Assembly: GCF_014773265.1 (NCBI RefSeq) | Contig: NZ_JACWMY010000009.1 | Coordinates: 62,001-126,000, forward strand | Direction: 5' to 3' | From: Mucilaginibacter pankratovii | GTDB lineage: Bacteria; Bacteroidota; Bacteroidia; Sphingobacteriales; Sphingobacteriaceae | DNA length: 64,000 nt | Shown here: positions 9,801 through 19,104 of the stretch, piece by piece | Layout of the letters: each line of letters opens with the position of its first letter | How positions within the stretch are numbered: the first letter of the stretch is position 1 | Position numbers and translations under genes: made by a program | Notes under the pieces: model-generated | Told to the model about the DNA's origin: nothing | The model's input: only the letters and a program-made list of their open reading frames with translations | The model's database searches: none

Positions 9801-12800
9801 AAATCGCTGGGGCGGTATCTTCCGCAAACTGGAAACCAACGATTTTGAATCTAACAATATTGGGTACATCGAATTTTGGGTGCTCGATCCATTTATTTAC
9901 AAACCCGCCTCGCAGGGTGGCGACCTGTATTTTAACCTTGGGAGCATCTCTGAGGATATCCTGAAAGACGGTCGCAAAAGCTTAGAGAACAGCATACCCG
10001 TAGATGGCGCTACCGATAAAACCGACGAAACCGTTTGGGGCCGGGTATCAAAACTGCAGCCGGTTATAAATGCTTTTGATAATAACCCCGACTCGCGCCG
10101 CTTGCAGGATATTGGTTTAGATGGTTTGAACGATACGGATGAGCAATCGAAATTTGCCAACGTGGTAAACCAGGCGAAGGCCGTGTTAAGTCCGCAAGCC
10201 GCCACAGCCTTCACCGCCGACCCTTCAACAGATGATTACCGCTACTACCAGGGCCCAGAGCTTGATCAGGCACGTGCCGGTATCTTAGAGCGTTACAGCC
10301 GCTATAATGGTACCGAGGGTAACTCCAAAACCGCAGAGCAATCACAGGCGGAGCTTGGTTTGCAAACATCGGCATCAACTTCGCTGCCCGACGGTGAAGA
10401 CATTAACCGGGATAACAACATGAGCCAAACGGATGAGTACTTCCAATACCGGGTATCCATCCGCCCGCAGGATATGCTGGTTGGCCAAAACTATATCAGC
10501 GATAAAGTAACTTCCAACGTAAAGCTGGCCAATGGCCAAACCGAAGCCGTTACCTGGTACCAGTTCAGGATCCCGGTGACCGATTACCAGAGCAAAGTGG
10601 GCAATATTCAGGATTTTAAAGCCATCCGCTTTATGCGTATGTTCATGACTAACTTTGCCGATACATCGGTATTGCGCTTTGCCACCCTGCAGCTGGTACG
10701 CGGCGAATGGCGTAGCTTTAACGCTCAAAATAACCCGCTGAATGTCATCGCCGATCCGGCCATCCAAAACCCAACGGTTGATAACTCGGAACTGGATGTA
10801 CAAGCCGTGAATATTGAGGAGAACGGTAACCGTACACCAATACCTTACGTGGTGCCGCCGGGTATTAACCGCCAGCGTAACTACAATAACCTGCAAACCG
10901 ATACCAAGCTAAACGAGCAATCGTTATCGTTAAAGGTTAGTAACCTGCGCGATGGTTACTCGAGAGCGGCCTTCCGAACATTTTTTAACGATCTGCGGTC
11001 GTACAAAAAGATCCAGATGTTTATCCATGCCGAGGGCGAGCAGTTGAAGGATAACGACGTGAATGCCTTTATCCGCCTGGGGGTTGATTACCAGGACAAC
11101 TATTACGAATACGAAGTGCCCCTGGCCATTACCCAGCCCGGCACCCGCGACCCCGGCGCCATATGGCCCGCAAGTAACGAACTAAACCTGCAGCTGGGCC
11201 TGCTTACCAGCGCCAAACTTGCCCGTAACAATGCCAAGCTAAACGGCCTGCCATGGCCGTTCACCACACCGTTTATTTATACCGACGGGCATAACAAAGT
11301 AACCATAAAGGGCCAGCCCGATCTGAGCCGCCTGCGTACCATTATGGTTGGTGTGCGCAACCCATATAAAGGCAATAATACTGGCGCGGATGATGGGCTC
11401 GATAAAACCGGTACGCTATGGTTTGACGAATTGCGCCTGACGGATTTTGATCAGCGCGGCGGCTGGGCAGCCACTGCAAGGGCCGATTTCGCCCTGGCCG
11501 ACTTTGCTAATATTACCCTATCGGGAAGTAAAAGTACGGTGGGTTTTGGCTCGCTGGATTCGCGTGTGAGCGACAGGAGCCGCAGCGATAACCAGATCTA
11601 TGATATATCGGGCAGTGTGGAACTGGGCAAATTCTTCCCGGCAAAAAGCGGTATTAAAATACCCGCGTATATCAACGTAAGCAACCAGGTGGCCACCCCA
11701 CAGTACGACCCGCAATCGCCGGATGTGGAATTGAAGAAAACGCTGGCTGCCGCCCCAACTTCTCAGGCCAGGGATTCTATCCGTAACGTATCGATAGATT
11801 ATACCATGCGCAAGAGCATCAACTTTACCAATGTGCATAAAGAGCGTACCGATGCCAGCGCCCCGGTGCATGTATGGGATATTGAGAACTTTAACGCCAC
11901 CTACGCTTACACTGAATACACCCACCACGATTTTATAGTGGAGAGCGACCTGGCCCGCACCTATCGTGTAAGCCTGGCCTATAATTACAGCAACCAGCCG
12001 AAATATTATACGCCTTTCGGCAAAATCATTAAAAGTAACCTGCTGGCTTTGGCGAGGGATTTCAACTTCAGCATACTGCCATCAAGGCTGAACTTCAGCA
12101 TTAATTTCGACCGGTTTTATTCGGAGAACACGCTGCGGAATAACGACCCGAACAACTATATCCCTATACCTACCAGCTTCAACAAAAACTTTAATATTAC
12201 CCGCGTTTATGGTATCGGCTGGAATCTATCCAAATCGCTGCAGATGGATATCGATGCTACCAACCTTTCGGTAGTGGACGAGCCTGCAGGCCGTATCAAT
12301 GGTTTAAAACGCGATACCCTTTGGGAAAACCTGAAAAGGCTGGGCCGCACCACCAACTACAACCACACCATCAACTTTAACTATACCACGCCGATAAACA
12401 AAATTCCCGGGCTGGACTGGACAGCCCTGATAGCTCGTTACAGCACCCACTTTAACTGGCAAACCCAGCCCGAGTTCGCGATAAATAACCCCGATTATAA
12501 CATTGGTAACAGTATCCAAAACTCGCGCACCATACAGCTAAACCCTACGCTAAACTTTACCACGTTTTACAATAAATTTAAAGCTCTGCGCAAAGGCAAT
12601 AATGATAAGGGCGGTGTGGGCAGTTTCTTCCTCGGTATATTAACCAGTATAAAAAACTTAAGTGGTACCTATACCCGTACCGAGGGTACTTTTCTGCCGG
12701 GCTATTTACCGCAGTCGAATTTCTTTGGGCAAGATTTTTCTTACGACTCGCCGGGCATAGGCTTCCTGCTGGGCAGCCAGGCAGATTTGCGTAATAAAGC

Positions 12801-13971
12801 GATAGAAAGGGGATGGATAACCACCGATACGCTGCAAAATCAGCCCTACGTAACCACCTTTAATTCCGATCTGCGCCTTCGTGGTATCATCGAACCCATC
12901 AAAGACCTGCGGATCGAGCTGATCGCTTTTAAAACCCAGGATCGTAATTACCAAACCAACTTTAAGTACCTCGCCAGTACAAACAGTATCGAGAACCTGA
13001 GCCCTACAACTTCGGGTACGTATAGCGTTTCTATTTTGAGCTTCGCCACGGCGTTCTCCAAATCAACAGGGATAAACAATACATCGACTACGTTCCAGCA
13101 GTTTTTGGATAACCGGGCGGTTATTTCTAAGCGATTGGGAGGGACCAACCCTAACTCTACCGGCACCACAAACGGCTTTGCAGATGGCTACGGGGCAAAT
13201 GCGCAGAACGTACTGGTGCCCGCCTTCCTGGCGGCTTATACAGGTAAGGATGCTGGCAGTTCGTCTTTAAGCCAGTTCCCGGAGACGCCGATCCCCAACT
13301 GGCAGATCAGTTACAGCGGGCTGGGCAAAATGCCGTTCTTCACCGAGCTGTTCGATTCTTTCGACCTGAGGCATGGCTACCGCTCCTCGTATAACGTAAA
13401 CGGTTATACCACCCTGTTGCAGTACCAGGAAGCCAATGGTGGTGTAAGCGCGCGCGATGTAAATACCGATTTCCTGCCCTTTTACCAGATGACACAGGTG
13501 AGCATTTTTGAGCAGTTTGTGCCGCTTTTGGGTGTGGATGTGCGTTTTAAAAACAGCATGACCGCCAATATGGAGTTCCGTAAAACGCGTACCCTGGCGC
13601 TAAGCCTGTTGAACAGCCAGCTGGCCCAGCAAACCGAGAATATTGTGGTGTTTGGCTTTGGTTACCGCCCAAAAAATTTCCGGATGCCTTTTGGCTGGTT
13701 TGGCGGAAAAACCAATAACGATATCAACTTTAAGCTGGATGTAGCTATCCGCGATAATAAAACCCTGATATACCGCGCAGATGTAGAAGCCGCGGAGGTA
13801 TCATCCGGCGCAAAAAATATCACCATGCGCCCATCGATAGATTACGTGATCAACCAGCGCTTTAATTTGAATATCTTTTACGATAGCAATATTACCAAGC
13901 CCTATACTTCGCAAACGTTCAATACCTCGTTCACAAATTTTGGGTTGAATTTGAAGTTGTTGCTGCAATAG
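6832..13971 (+). CDS. sprA: Cell-surface protein SprA, type IX secretion outer-membrane translocon
   Basis: SprA is the giant beta-barrel that forms the T9SS pore, needed for protein export and, in gliding species, motility. At 2379 residues the length is right for the family. A signal peptide (FIGTLFLSAFCGTGKLLAQ) is followed by a Gln/Thr/Pro-rich stretch and then SprA motifs such as GQINKNENPLF, SGEFARLMPGSPGALN and YLDDFENSRS. The end is strand-rich, finishing LNLKLLLQ. The start codon is TTG at 6832: an in-frame TAA lies at 6826-6828 and there is no ATG/GTG before the signal peptide, so TTG is forced. It follows ruvA closely. No other core T9SS gene and no clear T9SS C-terminal cargo domain was seen in the window. 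Confidence 0.93.
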   Translation: MVKNFTCKLFIGTLFLSAFCGTGKLLAQQQGAGQQPIPGQTTIPRPGTQQNTPQTQQSTQSNAPADTTRPRNTAPLSNAPKLTKTRNQWALEGLFDVDPPGTTRTVEYDLATNTYIIYKKLGNLNYGVPLYLSPAEYLKLQQKGVQREYYKQLADNYAYESQQPGFIPQIKVRSKTFEQIFGSSNINIRPQGSAEVILAGQINKNENPLFNTRQRSQFNFNFDQRIQLNVTGDIGDKLKISTNYNTEAQFQFENQIKLDYTGHPDEIIQKIEAGTVSMPLNTSLITGSQALFGVKTKLKFGKLDITTILSQQRSQSKSITITNGSQQGNIALTAAEYESNKHFFLSQYFRNNYNRALANIPIISSNINITKIEVWTTNRTNVTTDSRDILAFLDLGENRPYNTALVQGGPGFSGLPAGFQGPGFTQQSNTLLQNLPATARITNSNDVATYFRATGATDNYAKLTYARKLTPTEYTLHPQLGYISLNYPLENDQVLAVAYQYSYNGQVYQVGEFSSDVAVDPATPKALFVKLLKNELLKTNLPTWDLMMKNIYSLGAYGISPSNFKLNVSRLDDKSGIEKTIMDEGTNTKSKRWLQLTGVDNLDQQNDKRPDGYFDFLEGITIDSQNGRIMFPVLEPFGSDLAKQFTAGETDLATRYVYQPLYDSTKTIAQQFFPKLNRYLIKGTYTSTQGSEYQLNAVNIPQGSVVVTAGNLKLNEGADYTVDYSSGRIRILNQALLSSGQPINIKIENNELFGVQQKSLWGTRLDYRASNKLALGATFMHLTEQPITQNEVVGEESISNSIFGFDANYSTTSRLLTRLVDKIPLINTKAPSTINLSGEFARLMPGSPGALNFAGSKNGTSYLDDFENSRSIIDIKSAVSWQIAGTPQMFPESQLFNDLSYGYNRARLAFYNIDPIFYTSAGNIPVNRTDLSNHYVRQVIEQEVFPFKQSVTGQPLTLSTLNLAFYPTARGQYNYSTSGINTDGSLQTPKNRWGGIFRKLETNDFESNNIGYIEFWVLDPFIYKPASQGGDLYFNLGSISEDILKDGRKSLENSIPVDGATDKTDETVWGRVSKLQPVINAFDNNPDSRRLQDIGLDGLNDTDEQSKFANVVNQAKAVLSPQAATAFTADPSTDDYRYYQGPELDQARAGILERYSRYNGTEGNSKTAEQSQAELGLQTSASTSLPDGEDINRDNNMSQTDEYFQYRVSIRPQDMLVGQNYISDKVTSNVKLANGQTEAVTWYQFRIPVTDYQSKVGNIQDFKAIRFMRMFMTNFADTSVLRFATLQLVRGEWRSFNAQNNPLNVIADPAIQNPTVDNSELDVQAVNIEENGNRTPIPYVVPPGINRQRNYNNLQTDTKLNEQSLSLKVSNLRDGYSRAAFRTFFNDLRSYKKIQMFIHAEGEQLKDNDVNAFIRLGVDYQDNYYEYEVPLAITQPGTRDPGAIWPASNELNLQLGLLTSAKLARNNAKLNGLPWPFTTPFIYTDGHNKVTIKGQPDLSRLRTIMVGVRNPYKGNNTGADDGLDKTGTLWFDELRLTDFDQRGGWAATARADFALADFANITLSGSKSTVGFGSLDSRVSDRSRSDNQIYDISGSVELGKFFPAKSGIKIPAYINVSNQVATPQYDPQSPDVELKKTLAAAPTSQARDSIRNVSIDYTMRKSINFTNVHKERTDASAPVHVWDIENFNATYAYTEYTHHDFIVESDLARTYRVSLAYNYSNQPKYYTPFGKIIKSNLLALARDFNFSILPSRLNFSINFDRFYSENTLRNNDPNNYIPIPTSFNKNFNITRVYGIGWNLSKSLQMDIDATNLSVVDEPAGRINGLKRDTLWENLKRLGRTTNYNHTINFNYTTPINKIPGLDWTALIARYSTHFNWQTQPEFAINNPDYNIGNSIQNSRTIQLNPTLNFTTFYNKFKALRKGNNDKGGVGSFFLGILTSIKNLSGTYTRTEGTFLPGYLPQSNFFGQDFSYDSPGIGFLLGSQADLRNKAIERGWITTDTLQNQPYVTTFNSDLRLRGIIEPIKDLRIELIAFKTQDRNYQTNFKYLASTNSIENLSPTTSGTYSVSILSFATAFSKSTGINNTSTTFQQFLDNRAVISKRLGGTNPNSTGTTNGFADGYGANAQNVLVPAFLAAYTGKDAGSSSLSQFPETPIPNWQISYSGLGKMPFFTELFDSFDLRHGYRSSYNVNGYTTLLQYQEANGGVSARDVNTDFLPFYQMTQVSIFEQFVPLLGVDVRFKNSMTANMEFRKTRTLALSLLNSQLAQQTENIVVFGFGYRPKNFRMPFGWFGGKTNNDINFKLDVAIRDNKTLIYRADVEAAEVSSGAKNITMRPSIDYVINQRFNLNIFYDSNITKPYTSQTFNTSFTNFGLNLKLLLQ

Positions 13972-14000
13972 GGGATAGTTGAGATTCTTAACGACGAGGG

Positions 14001-14054
14001 ACTCACCCCGACGACGCTACGCTGGTCGACCCTCTCTGCTTCGCAAAGAGGGTG
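14001..14054. repeat. Intergenic repeat-like segment with short hairpin
   Basis: Between the convergent sprA and serine dehydratase genes, a GC-rich segment contains a 7-bp stem (14029-14035 with 14047-14053). It lacks a T run on either strand. It resembles small palindromic spacers seen elsewhere in this window, and an A/C-rich CACT/CACC stretch (about 14098-14128) follows. Confidence 0.35.
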
Positions 14055-14120
14055 AAGAAAACGATTTCAATTGGGTTTAGAAAAGGAAGAGCAAAACCAC
14101 TCACTATTCACCACTCCCCA

Positions 14121-15551
14121 TTAACACTCCGGCAAACTAATAGGAATATTAATAGCCAGCCCGCCATCCGATGTTTCTTTGTATTTGGAGTTCATATCCA
14201 GCGCGGTTTGCCACATGGTGCGTACCACGGCATCCAGGCTTACTTTGGCTTTATCTGGGTTGCTTTGCAGGGCAAGCTGCGTGGCGGTGATGGCTTTGAT
14301 GGCGCCCATGGTGTTGCGCTCGATACACGGCACCTGTACCAGCCCGCCGATAGGGTCGCAAGTGAGGCCGAGGTGGTGTTCCATGGCAATTTCGGCGGCC
14401 ATTAAAACCTGGCGTTGGCTGCCGCCCAATACTTCGGTAAGCGCAGCAGCGGCCATCGCCGATGATACGCCGATCTCGGCCTGGCAGCCGCCCATTGCGG
14501 CAGATATGGTTGCGCCCTTTTTAAAGATGCTGCCCACCTCCGATGCCGTAAACATAAACTGGATGATGCGCTCTTCGCTAAAACCATCGCAATAGCAAAT
14601 AAAATACTGCAGCACCGCCGGGATAACCCCCGCAGCGCCATTGGTAGGCGCGGTAACCACACGGCCAAAGCTGGCGTTCTCTTCGTTAACGGCCAGCGCG
14701 AAGCAGCTCACCCAATCTAAAATATTTTGGAAACTGTTGCCGGTTTCGCGGATGGCGGCAACCCATTCGGTATAATTACTGTAACTGCGCCCGGCCATCA
14801 GTCGTTTGTTTAGCGCGAAGGCACGGCGGGCTACGTTGAGGCCGCCGGGCAGGCTGCCGGTAGTATGGCAGCCGCGGTACATGCATTCCGTCATCACCTT
14901 AAATATTTGCAGGGTGCCGGCGCGGGTATCTGCCTCGCTGCGCCAGGCTGCCTCATTCTCGGCAACTACTTCTGATATTTTGAGCCCGGTTTTCAGGCAC
15001 CAGTGCAGCAGGTCGCCGGCGGTATCTATCGGGAAGGGTAGGTCTACCTCTGCTTTGTGCGATGCGTTCGCGCCCTCTTTCACTACAAAACCACCGCCGA
15101 TGGAATAAAAGGTTGCCGATACCGCTTTACCATTACTTAAAAAAGCCTGAAAGGTAACCGCGTTAGGGTGAAAGGGGAGGCTCTCGGTAAAGAGAAAAAG
15201 CATGTCATCATCAAAATGAAAGCTTACTTCTTTGATGCCGCCAAGCATTAGCTTGTGCCCGGTGGTTATCTCCGCAATTTTACTGCTGATCTTATCTACC
15301 TCAAAGGTAACCGGGTCGTCGCCGCTTAAACCCAGGAGGATAGCGATATCGGTGCCGTGGCCCTTGCCGGTTTTGGCCAGCGAGCCATAAAGCAAAACTT
15401 TAAGCTCTACTACCAGGGGCAGTGCACCTTGTTCGGCAAGCAGGGCCACAAACTGTTGGGCCGCGCGCCATGGCCCAAGCGTATGCGAACTGGATGGGCC
15501 AATGCCGATCTTAAACATATCGAATACCGAAATTTGCTCTCTTTGCATCAT
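14121..15551 (-). CDS. L-serine ammonia-lyase (single-chain, iron-sulfur type)
   Basis: Deaminates L-serine to pyruvate and ammonia. The N-terminal beta domain begins FDMFKIGIGPSSSHTLGPW, and the C-terminal alpha domain contains GRVVTAPTNGAAGVIPAVL. The three cysteines that bind the 4Fe-4S cluster are present in MGGCQAEIG, LTCDP and VQVPCIERN. The length (about 476) is that of single-chain SdaA enzymes. I place the start at ATG 15551; the GTG one codon upstream is less likely, since a TAnnTTTG-like box (15554-15561) overlaps it. It is convergent with sprA and divergent from the DUF5684 gene. Confidence 0.93.
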   Translation of the reverse strand: MMQREQISVFDMFKIGIGPSSSHTLGPWRAAQQFVALLAEQGALPLVVELKVLLYGSLAKTGKGHGTDIAILLGLSGDDPVTFEVDKISSKIAEITTGHKLMLGGIKEVSFHFDDDMLFLFTESLPFHPNAVTFQAFLSNGKAVSATFYSIGGGFVVKEGANASHKAEVDLPFPIDTAGDLLHWCLKTGLKISEVVAENEAAWRSEADTRAGTLQIFKVMTECMYRGCHTTGSLPGGLNVARRAFALNKRLMAGRSYSNYTEWVAAIRETGNSFQNILDWVSCFALAVNEENASFGRVVTAPTNGAAGVIPAVLQYFICYCDGFSEERIIQFMFTASEVGSIFKKGATISAAMGGCQAEIGVSSAMAAAALTEVLGGSQRQVLMAAEIAMEHHLGLTCDPIGGLVQVPCIERNTMGAIKAITATQLALQSNPDKAKVSLDAVVRTMWQTALDMNSKYKETSDGGLAINIPISLPEC

Positions 15552-15658
15552 CACAAAACTAATGATAGTAACAGAATATTTTTTTGGTTAAACGCTTTTA
15601 AAATTAAGTTTCATTTAATAATTTAAACCACACTTTAAACTCAAAAACCTTAACACAA

Positions 15659-16114
15659 ATGGAACAGAATTACGATTCGAACTTTGCTATTCAAATGGCC
15701 ATGTTTCTTAGTATCATTATGATACCAGTACTCATCGTTTCGGTGATCGTATTGATAGCCTATTGGAAAATATTCGAGAAAGCCGGCAAACCTGGTTGGG
15801 CCGCCATTGTACCTATTTATAACATAATTGTACTATTGGAAATTGTGGGGAAACCACTTTGGTGGATATTGCTTTTGATATTTCCCTGTACATCAATTTT
15901 TATAAGCATTTGGCTGTTAAACTTATTAAGTAAAAGCTTTGGACAGAGCGAAGGCTTTACCGTAGGGCTTTTATTTCTACCATTTATATTTTTCCCATTG
16001 CTTGGCTTTGGCAATTATCAGTATGTTGGCCCGGCAGGTGCGGGCTTTGTGGGGCATAATACTTATGATCCTTCAGCAAATTATAAAGACCCGATTAATC
16101 CGCCGCAGGCATAA
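15659..16114 (+). CDS. DUF5684-type small membrane protein
   Basis: A 151-residue protein with about four hydrophobic segments (about 13-40, 48-65, 69-92, 100-118). The first is followed by WKIFEKAGKPGWAAIVPIYN, and GKPLWW comes next. This W-x-I-F-x-K-A-G-x-P-G-W pattern marks DUF5684, found in signal-peptidase-like and stand-alone membrane proteins. Function is unknown. The C-terminal tail (about 124-151) is soluble. Its stop codon overlaps the ATG of the next gene (TAATG), so the two are translationally coupled. Confidence 0.8.
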   Translation: MEQNYDSNFAIQMAMFLSIIMIPVLIVSVIVLIAYWKIFEKAGKPGWAAIVPIYNIIVLLEIVGKPLWWILLLIFPCTSIFISIWLLNLLSKSFGQSEGFTVGLLFLPFIFFPLLGFGNYQYVGPAGAGFVGHNTYDPSANYKDPINPPQA

Positions 16115-16452
16115 TGCAATTATCACTATTTGTACCCTGTAGCCTGGCATTTACCAACTGGCTGCAGGGGCATTTACTTCCATGCCCTTTTAAGTATTTT
16201 ACGGGGATAGATTGCCCCGGTTGCGGTTTCCAGCGCTCGGTAGTAGCGTTGATGCAGGGCCAGTTAAATACCAGCCTGGCGCTTTACCCGGCTACCATAC
16301 CCTTGTTGCTGGCTATTGTTTATACCTTTGCTGATAACTTTTTTAAGTTGGATACGCCCCAAAAAGTAATAAAAAAAACCAGCTACATTACGGTAGCCGG
16401 CATTATGCTCATTAGCTATACTATTAAAATGGCCCACCTTTACGGCTTATAA
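16114..16452 (+). CDS. DUF2752 membrane protein
   Basis: A 112-residue protein with the DUF2752 core DCPGCGFQRSVVALMQGQ (about 30-47), preceded by a Cys-rich N-terminus (PCSLAF, LLPCPF) and followed by two membrane helices. The DxPGCGxxR motif could bind a metal or form a disulfide, but the family has no proven function. It overlaps the DUF5684 stop by one base and is convergent with the RDD gene, sharing its last six bases with that gene's 3' end. No terminator is seen between the two convergent genes. Confidence 0.85.
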   Translation: MQLSLFVPCSLAFTNWLQGHLLPCPFKYFTGIDCPGCGFQRSVVALMQGQLNTSLALYPATIPLLLAIVYTFADNFFKLDTPQKVIKKTSYITVAGIMLISYTIKMAHLYGL

Positions 16453-17178
16453 CACCTCCGCCTGGGTAATGTAGAAGCTATAATCTTTACCCAGGGTTTG
16501 CAGAAATTTAAGGTCGTTCATCTCCGGCGGGGTGCTTATGCCCAGGTGCTGCTTTATACGTGTGGCCATATTGTAAACCACCACGCTGTTGCCCGTTTTT
16601 ATATAAGTGTTTATCACTTCGCTTATCAGTTCAATATCCTGCTCGCTTAGCTGCGCGGCGGACGAAAAGGTAGGCTCGTAACCTTCGGCTGCGGGCATAA
16701 AGGCGACATGGCTTATTTTGGTACGCGGACTGGTGCGGATGAGGATAGTGCCTGCTACCAGGTCGCCCACGCGCTGCACCTTTTCGCTTATGGCAGCCAC
16801 TACCAGGGCTACGGCGCCCATGCTGATCCCAAAATCAACTATGCGGAAGAGCCACCTGAGCAGGTATTGGCTAAACCGGGGCTGTGCGCCATCAAGGCTC
16901 ACCACCTTTATTTTCATCACCTTTTTGCCTACCGACTGCCCGTTCATAAAATACTCGCAAACGAGATCGTAAAAAACGTAGGCGGTACCGTAAATGACAA
17001 TGAGTACAATTATAGAACTCCTCATGCCATCGAGGCTGAGACCGGTGATAATAAACAGTATATACAATAGGAAGAAAATACCAAAATCTATAATACTTGC
17101 CACGATACGTTCGCCCAGCCCGGCCAGTTCATAGTCTATATCGATGTTTTGGGAGGTGGTTATCCGTACGGTTTGCAT
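16447..17178 (-). CDS. RDD-family membrane protein
   Basis: 243 residues. The N-terminal RDD domain has helices at about 25-47, 51-72 and 120-145, with VASIIDFGIFFLLY, the charged loop NGQSVGKKVMKIKVV, and RWLFRIVDFGISMG. The cytoplasmic C-terminal half (about 160-243) is soluble and unassigned. RDD proteins are structural or transport-linked membrane proteins of unclear function. It is divergent from the SpoIIM-MoxR-DUF58 cluster, and RDD genes are commonly next to such clusters, so a joint role is likely though unproven. Confidence 0.88.
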   Translation of the reverse strand: MQTVRITTSQNIDIDYELAGLGERIVASIIDFGIFFLLYILFIITGLSLDGMRSSIIVLIVIYGTAYVFYDLVCEYFMNGQSVGKKVMKIKVVSLDGAQPRFSQYLLRWLFRIVDFGISMGAVALVVAAISEKVQRVGDLVAGTILIRTSPRTKISHVAFMPAAEGYEPTFSSAAQLSEQDIELISEVINTYIKTGNSVVVYNMATRIKQHLGISTPPEMNDLKFLQTLGKDYSFYITQAEVL

Positions 17179-17276
17179 GTTAACAAATATATATGCTCAA
17201 TTTGCTGGTTTTTTGTTGAATTATAAAACTTTTGTAATTATTTTAACGCCATAATAATTAACCTGGGCCGGGATCA

Positions 17277-18227
17277 ATGCGCGAACCGATTTTTGTAAAA
17301 CAGAATGCCCAAAAATGGGAGCGGTTTGAGAACTCGCAGGGCCGGGGCCCCGATGAGTTGGCCGATAGCTTTATCCAGATAACCGACGACCTGGCTTACG
17401 CCAAAACCTTCTATCCAAAATCAAAAACCACGGCCTATTTAAATGGACTGGCCGGCAGGTTCCATCAGTCCATCTACAAAAACAAAAGCGAAAAAGGCAA
17501 CCGCTTTATTACTTTTTGGAAGTACGAGTTGCCGCTGTTGTTTTACAAACACCGTAAGCCTTTACTATACGCTTTCAGCTTTTTTATGGTTTTTTGCCTC
17601 ATCGGGTGGCTATCGGCCATGTACGATGAAAACTTTGTACGGCTGATAATGGGCGACCGGTATGTAGACGAAACTAACGCCAATATTGCCCGCGGCGAGC
17701 CGTTTGGCGTTTATAACAGCGAATCGGAGTTTTTAATGTTTGTTGGAATAGCCGCTAATAATATATATGTATCGCTGGTTACGTTTGTAAGCGGTATCAT
17801 CTTCTCGGTAGGCTCGCTTTATCACCTGTTTCGCAACGGCATTATGCTGGGCGCGTTTCAGTATTACTTTTTTAGTAAAGGGTTGGGGCTGCAATCGGTA
17901 CTGGTGATCTGGATCCACGGCACGCTGGAGATCTCGGCCATTGTAATAGCCGGGGGAGCGGGGCTGGTAATGGGCAACAGCTTTTTATTTCCCAAAACAT
18001 ACACCCGGATGGAGTCGCTGAAAAAAGGCGCGGCCGATGGCATGAAAATAGCCATAGGGCTGGTGCCCATATTTTTAACCGCCGCTTTTTTTGAAGGCTT
18101 TGTAACCCGCCATACCCACATGCCCATTTGGCTGAGCGTCGGCATATTAGGCTCATCGCTTTTGTTCATGATCTGGTACGTGATACTATACCCCCGCAAA
18201 ATTTATAAAACAGCATATGGAACCTAA
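17277..18227 (+). CDS. Stage II sporulation protein M (SpoIIM/DUF95) family
   Basis: 316 residues. A soluble N-terminal part (about 1-85) begins MREPIFVKQNAQKWERFE and includes DELADSFIQITDDLAYAKTFYP. It is followed by about five membrane helices (about 98-115, 150-177, 184-205, 212-232, 258-308) with the SpoIIM signature FRNGIMLGAFQYYF and WIHGTLEISAIVIAGGAGL. The phylum does not sporulate; here the family marks a membrane cluster with MoxR and DUF58. The next gene starts inside its 3' end (11-bp overlap), so the cluster is translationally coupled. Confidence 0.88.
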   Translation: MREPIFVKQNAQKWERFENSQGRGPDELADSFIQITDDLAYAKTFYPKSKTTAYLNGLAGRFHQSIYKNKSEKGNRFITFWKYELPLLFYKHRKPLLYAFSFFMVFCLIGWLSAMYDENFVRLIMGDRYVDETNANIARGEPFGVYNSESEFLMFVGIAANNIYVSLVTFVSGIIFSVGSLYHLFRNGIMLGAFQYYFFSKGLGLQSVLVIWIHGTLEISAIVIAGGAGLVMGNSFLFPKTYTRMESLKKGAADGMKIAIGLVPIFLTAAFFEGFVTRHTHMPIWLSVGILGSSLLFMIWYVILYPRKIYKTAYGT

Positions 18228-19104
18228 TATAGAACTGGCCAAACCCCGCGATTTTGGCGAAATCGTAAGCGATACCTTTTTGTTTATCCGCCAAAACTTT
18301 AAAGGGCTGTTAAAAAGCTTTTTTATTTTCTGCGGATTTTTCATGGTGGCCGGTGGGCTGGCTATGTGCATAATGCAATACAAAACCAACTACACTGTTA
18401 ACCGGCAAATTGCGGGCGGTGCTGCCGAATTTGGGATGATCCCCGAGCTCATCGTAAGTATTATAGCGGTTTTAGTGTTTGCCATGCTGGCCTTTACCGC
18501 AAACCTGGTTACCATCATTTGCTACGTAACGTTGTACAAGAATAAAGGGAATATTGAACCCACAACGGAAGAGATCTGGGCGTATTTCAAATACTATTTT
18601 TTAAGGGTATTTGTGGCCATTATTGTTATTTGGGTACTGCTGGCAGTTGGTTACATGGTGTGCCTTTTACCCGGCATTTGGCTGTTCCCGATATTAGGGC
18701 TGATATTTCCGATCATGATCGTTGAGAACGCCAGCTTTGGCGATGCTTTTAGCCGCGCCTTTAAGCTTATCAGCAATAACTGGTGGATAACCGCGGGCGC
18801 TGTTTTTATAGTATGGCTGATAGCTTATTGTATGATGTTCTTCATCAGCCTGCCTTTATCGTTGGTAAATGTATCCAGCATGTTGCTGCGCCCTCAAACG
18901 GTGCCTCACCTGTCGCTGGCGCAGATCATATTCAGTACGGTATTACAGCAGCTGATGCAGGTATTATTGGTGATACCCACCATTGGCATATGCCTTTGCT
19001 ATTTTAACCTCACCGAAAGTAAAGACGGCACCAGCCTGCTGAATCGTATTGATAAATTTGGCGGGCAAAACACACAACCCGATCTACCATCTGAGGAATA
19101 TTAA
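18217..19104 (+). CDS. DUF4013-like multi-pass membrane protein
   Basis: 295 residues. The N-terminus KPRDFGEIVSDTFLFIRQNFKGLLKSFF is typical of the glycerophosphoryl-phosphodiesterase membrane-domain / DUF4013-like superfamily. About six helices follow, with YMVCLLPGIWLFPILGLIFPIMIVE at the centre, and a short polar C-tail. Function is unknown. It overlaps spoIIM by 11 bp and abuts the DUF4129 gene directly (stop at 19102-19104, next ATG at 19105), so it is certainly co-expressed. Family assignment is by recall of pattern, not by search. Confidence 0.7.
   Translation: MEPNIELAKPRDFGEIVSDTFLFIRQNFKGLLKSFFIFCGFFMVAGGLAMCIMQYKTNYTVNRQIAGGAAEFGMIPELIVSIIAVLVFAMLAFTANLVTIICYVTLYKNKGNIEPTTEEIWAYFKYYFLRVFVAIIVIWVLLAVGYMVCLLPGIWLFPILGLIFPIMIVENASFGDAFSRAFKLISNNWWITAGAVFIVWLIAYCMMFFISLPLSLVNVSSMLLRPQTVPHLSLAQIIFSTVLQQLMQVLLVIPTIGICLCYFNLTESKDGTSLLNRIDKFGGQNTQPDLPSEEY

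Noticed and set aside
10375..10896. Antisense 173-codon frame in sprA
   Set aside because: Shadow; no family features.
14029..14053. Terminator of sprA
   Set aside because: Short stem without T run; kept only as a repeat-like hairpin.
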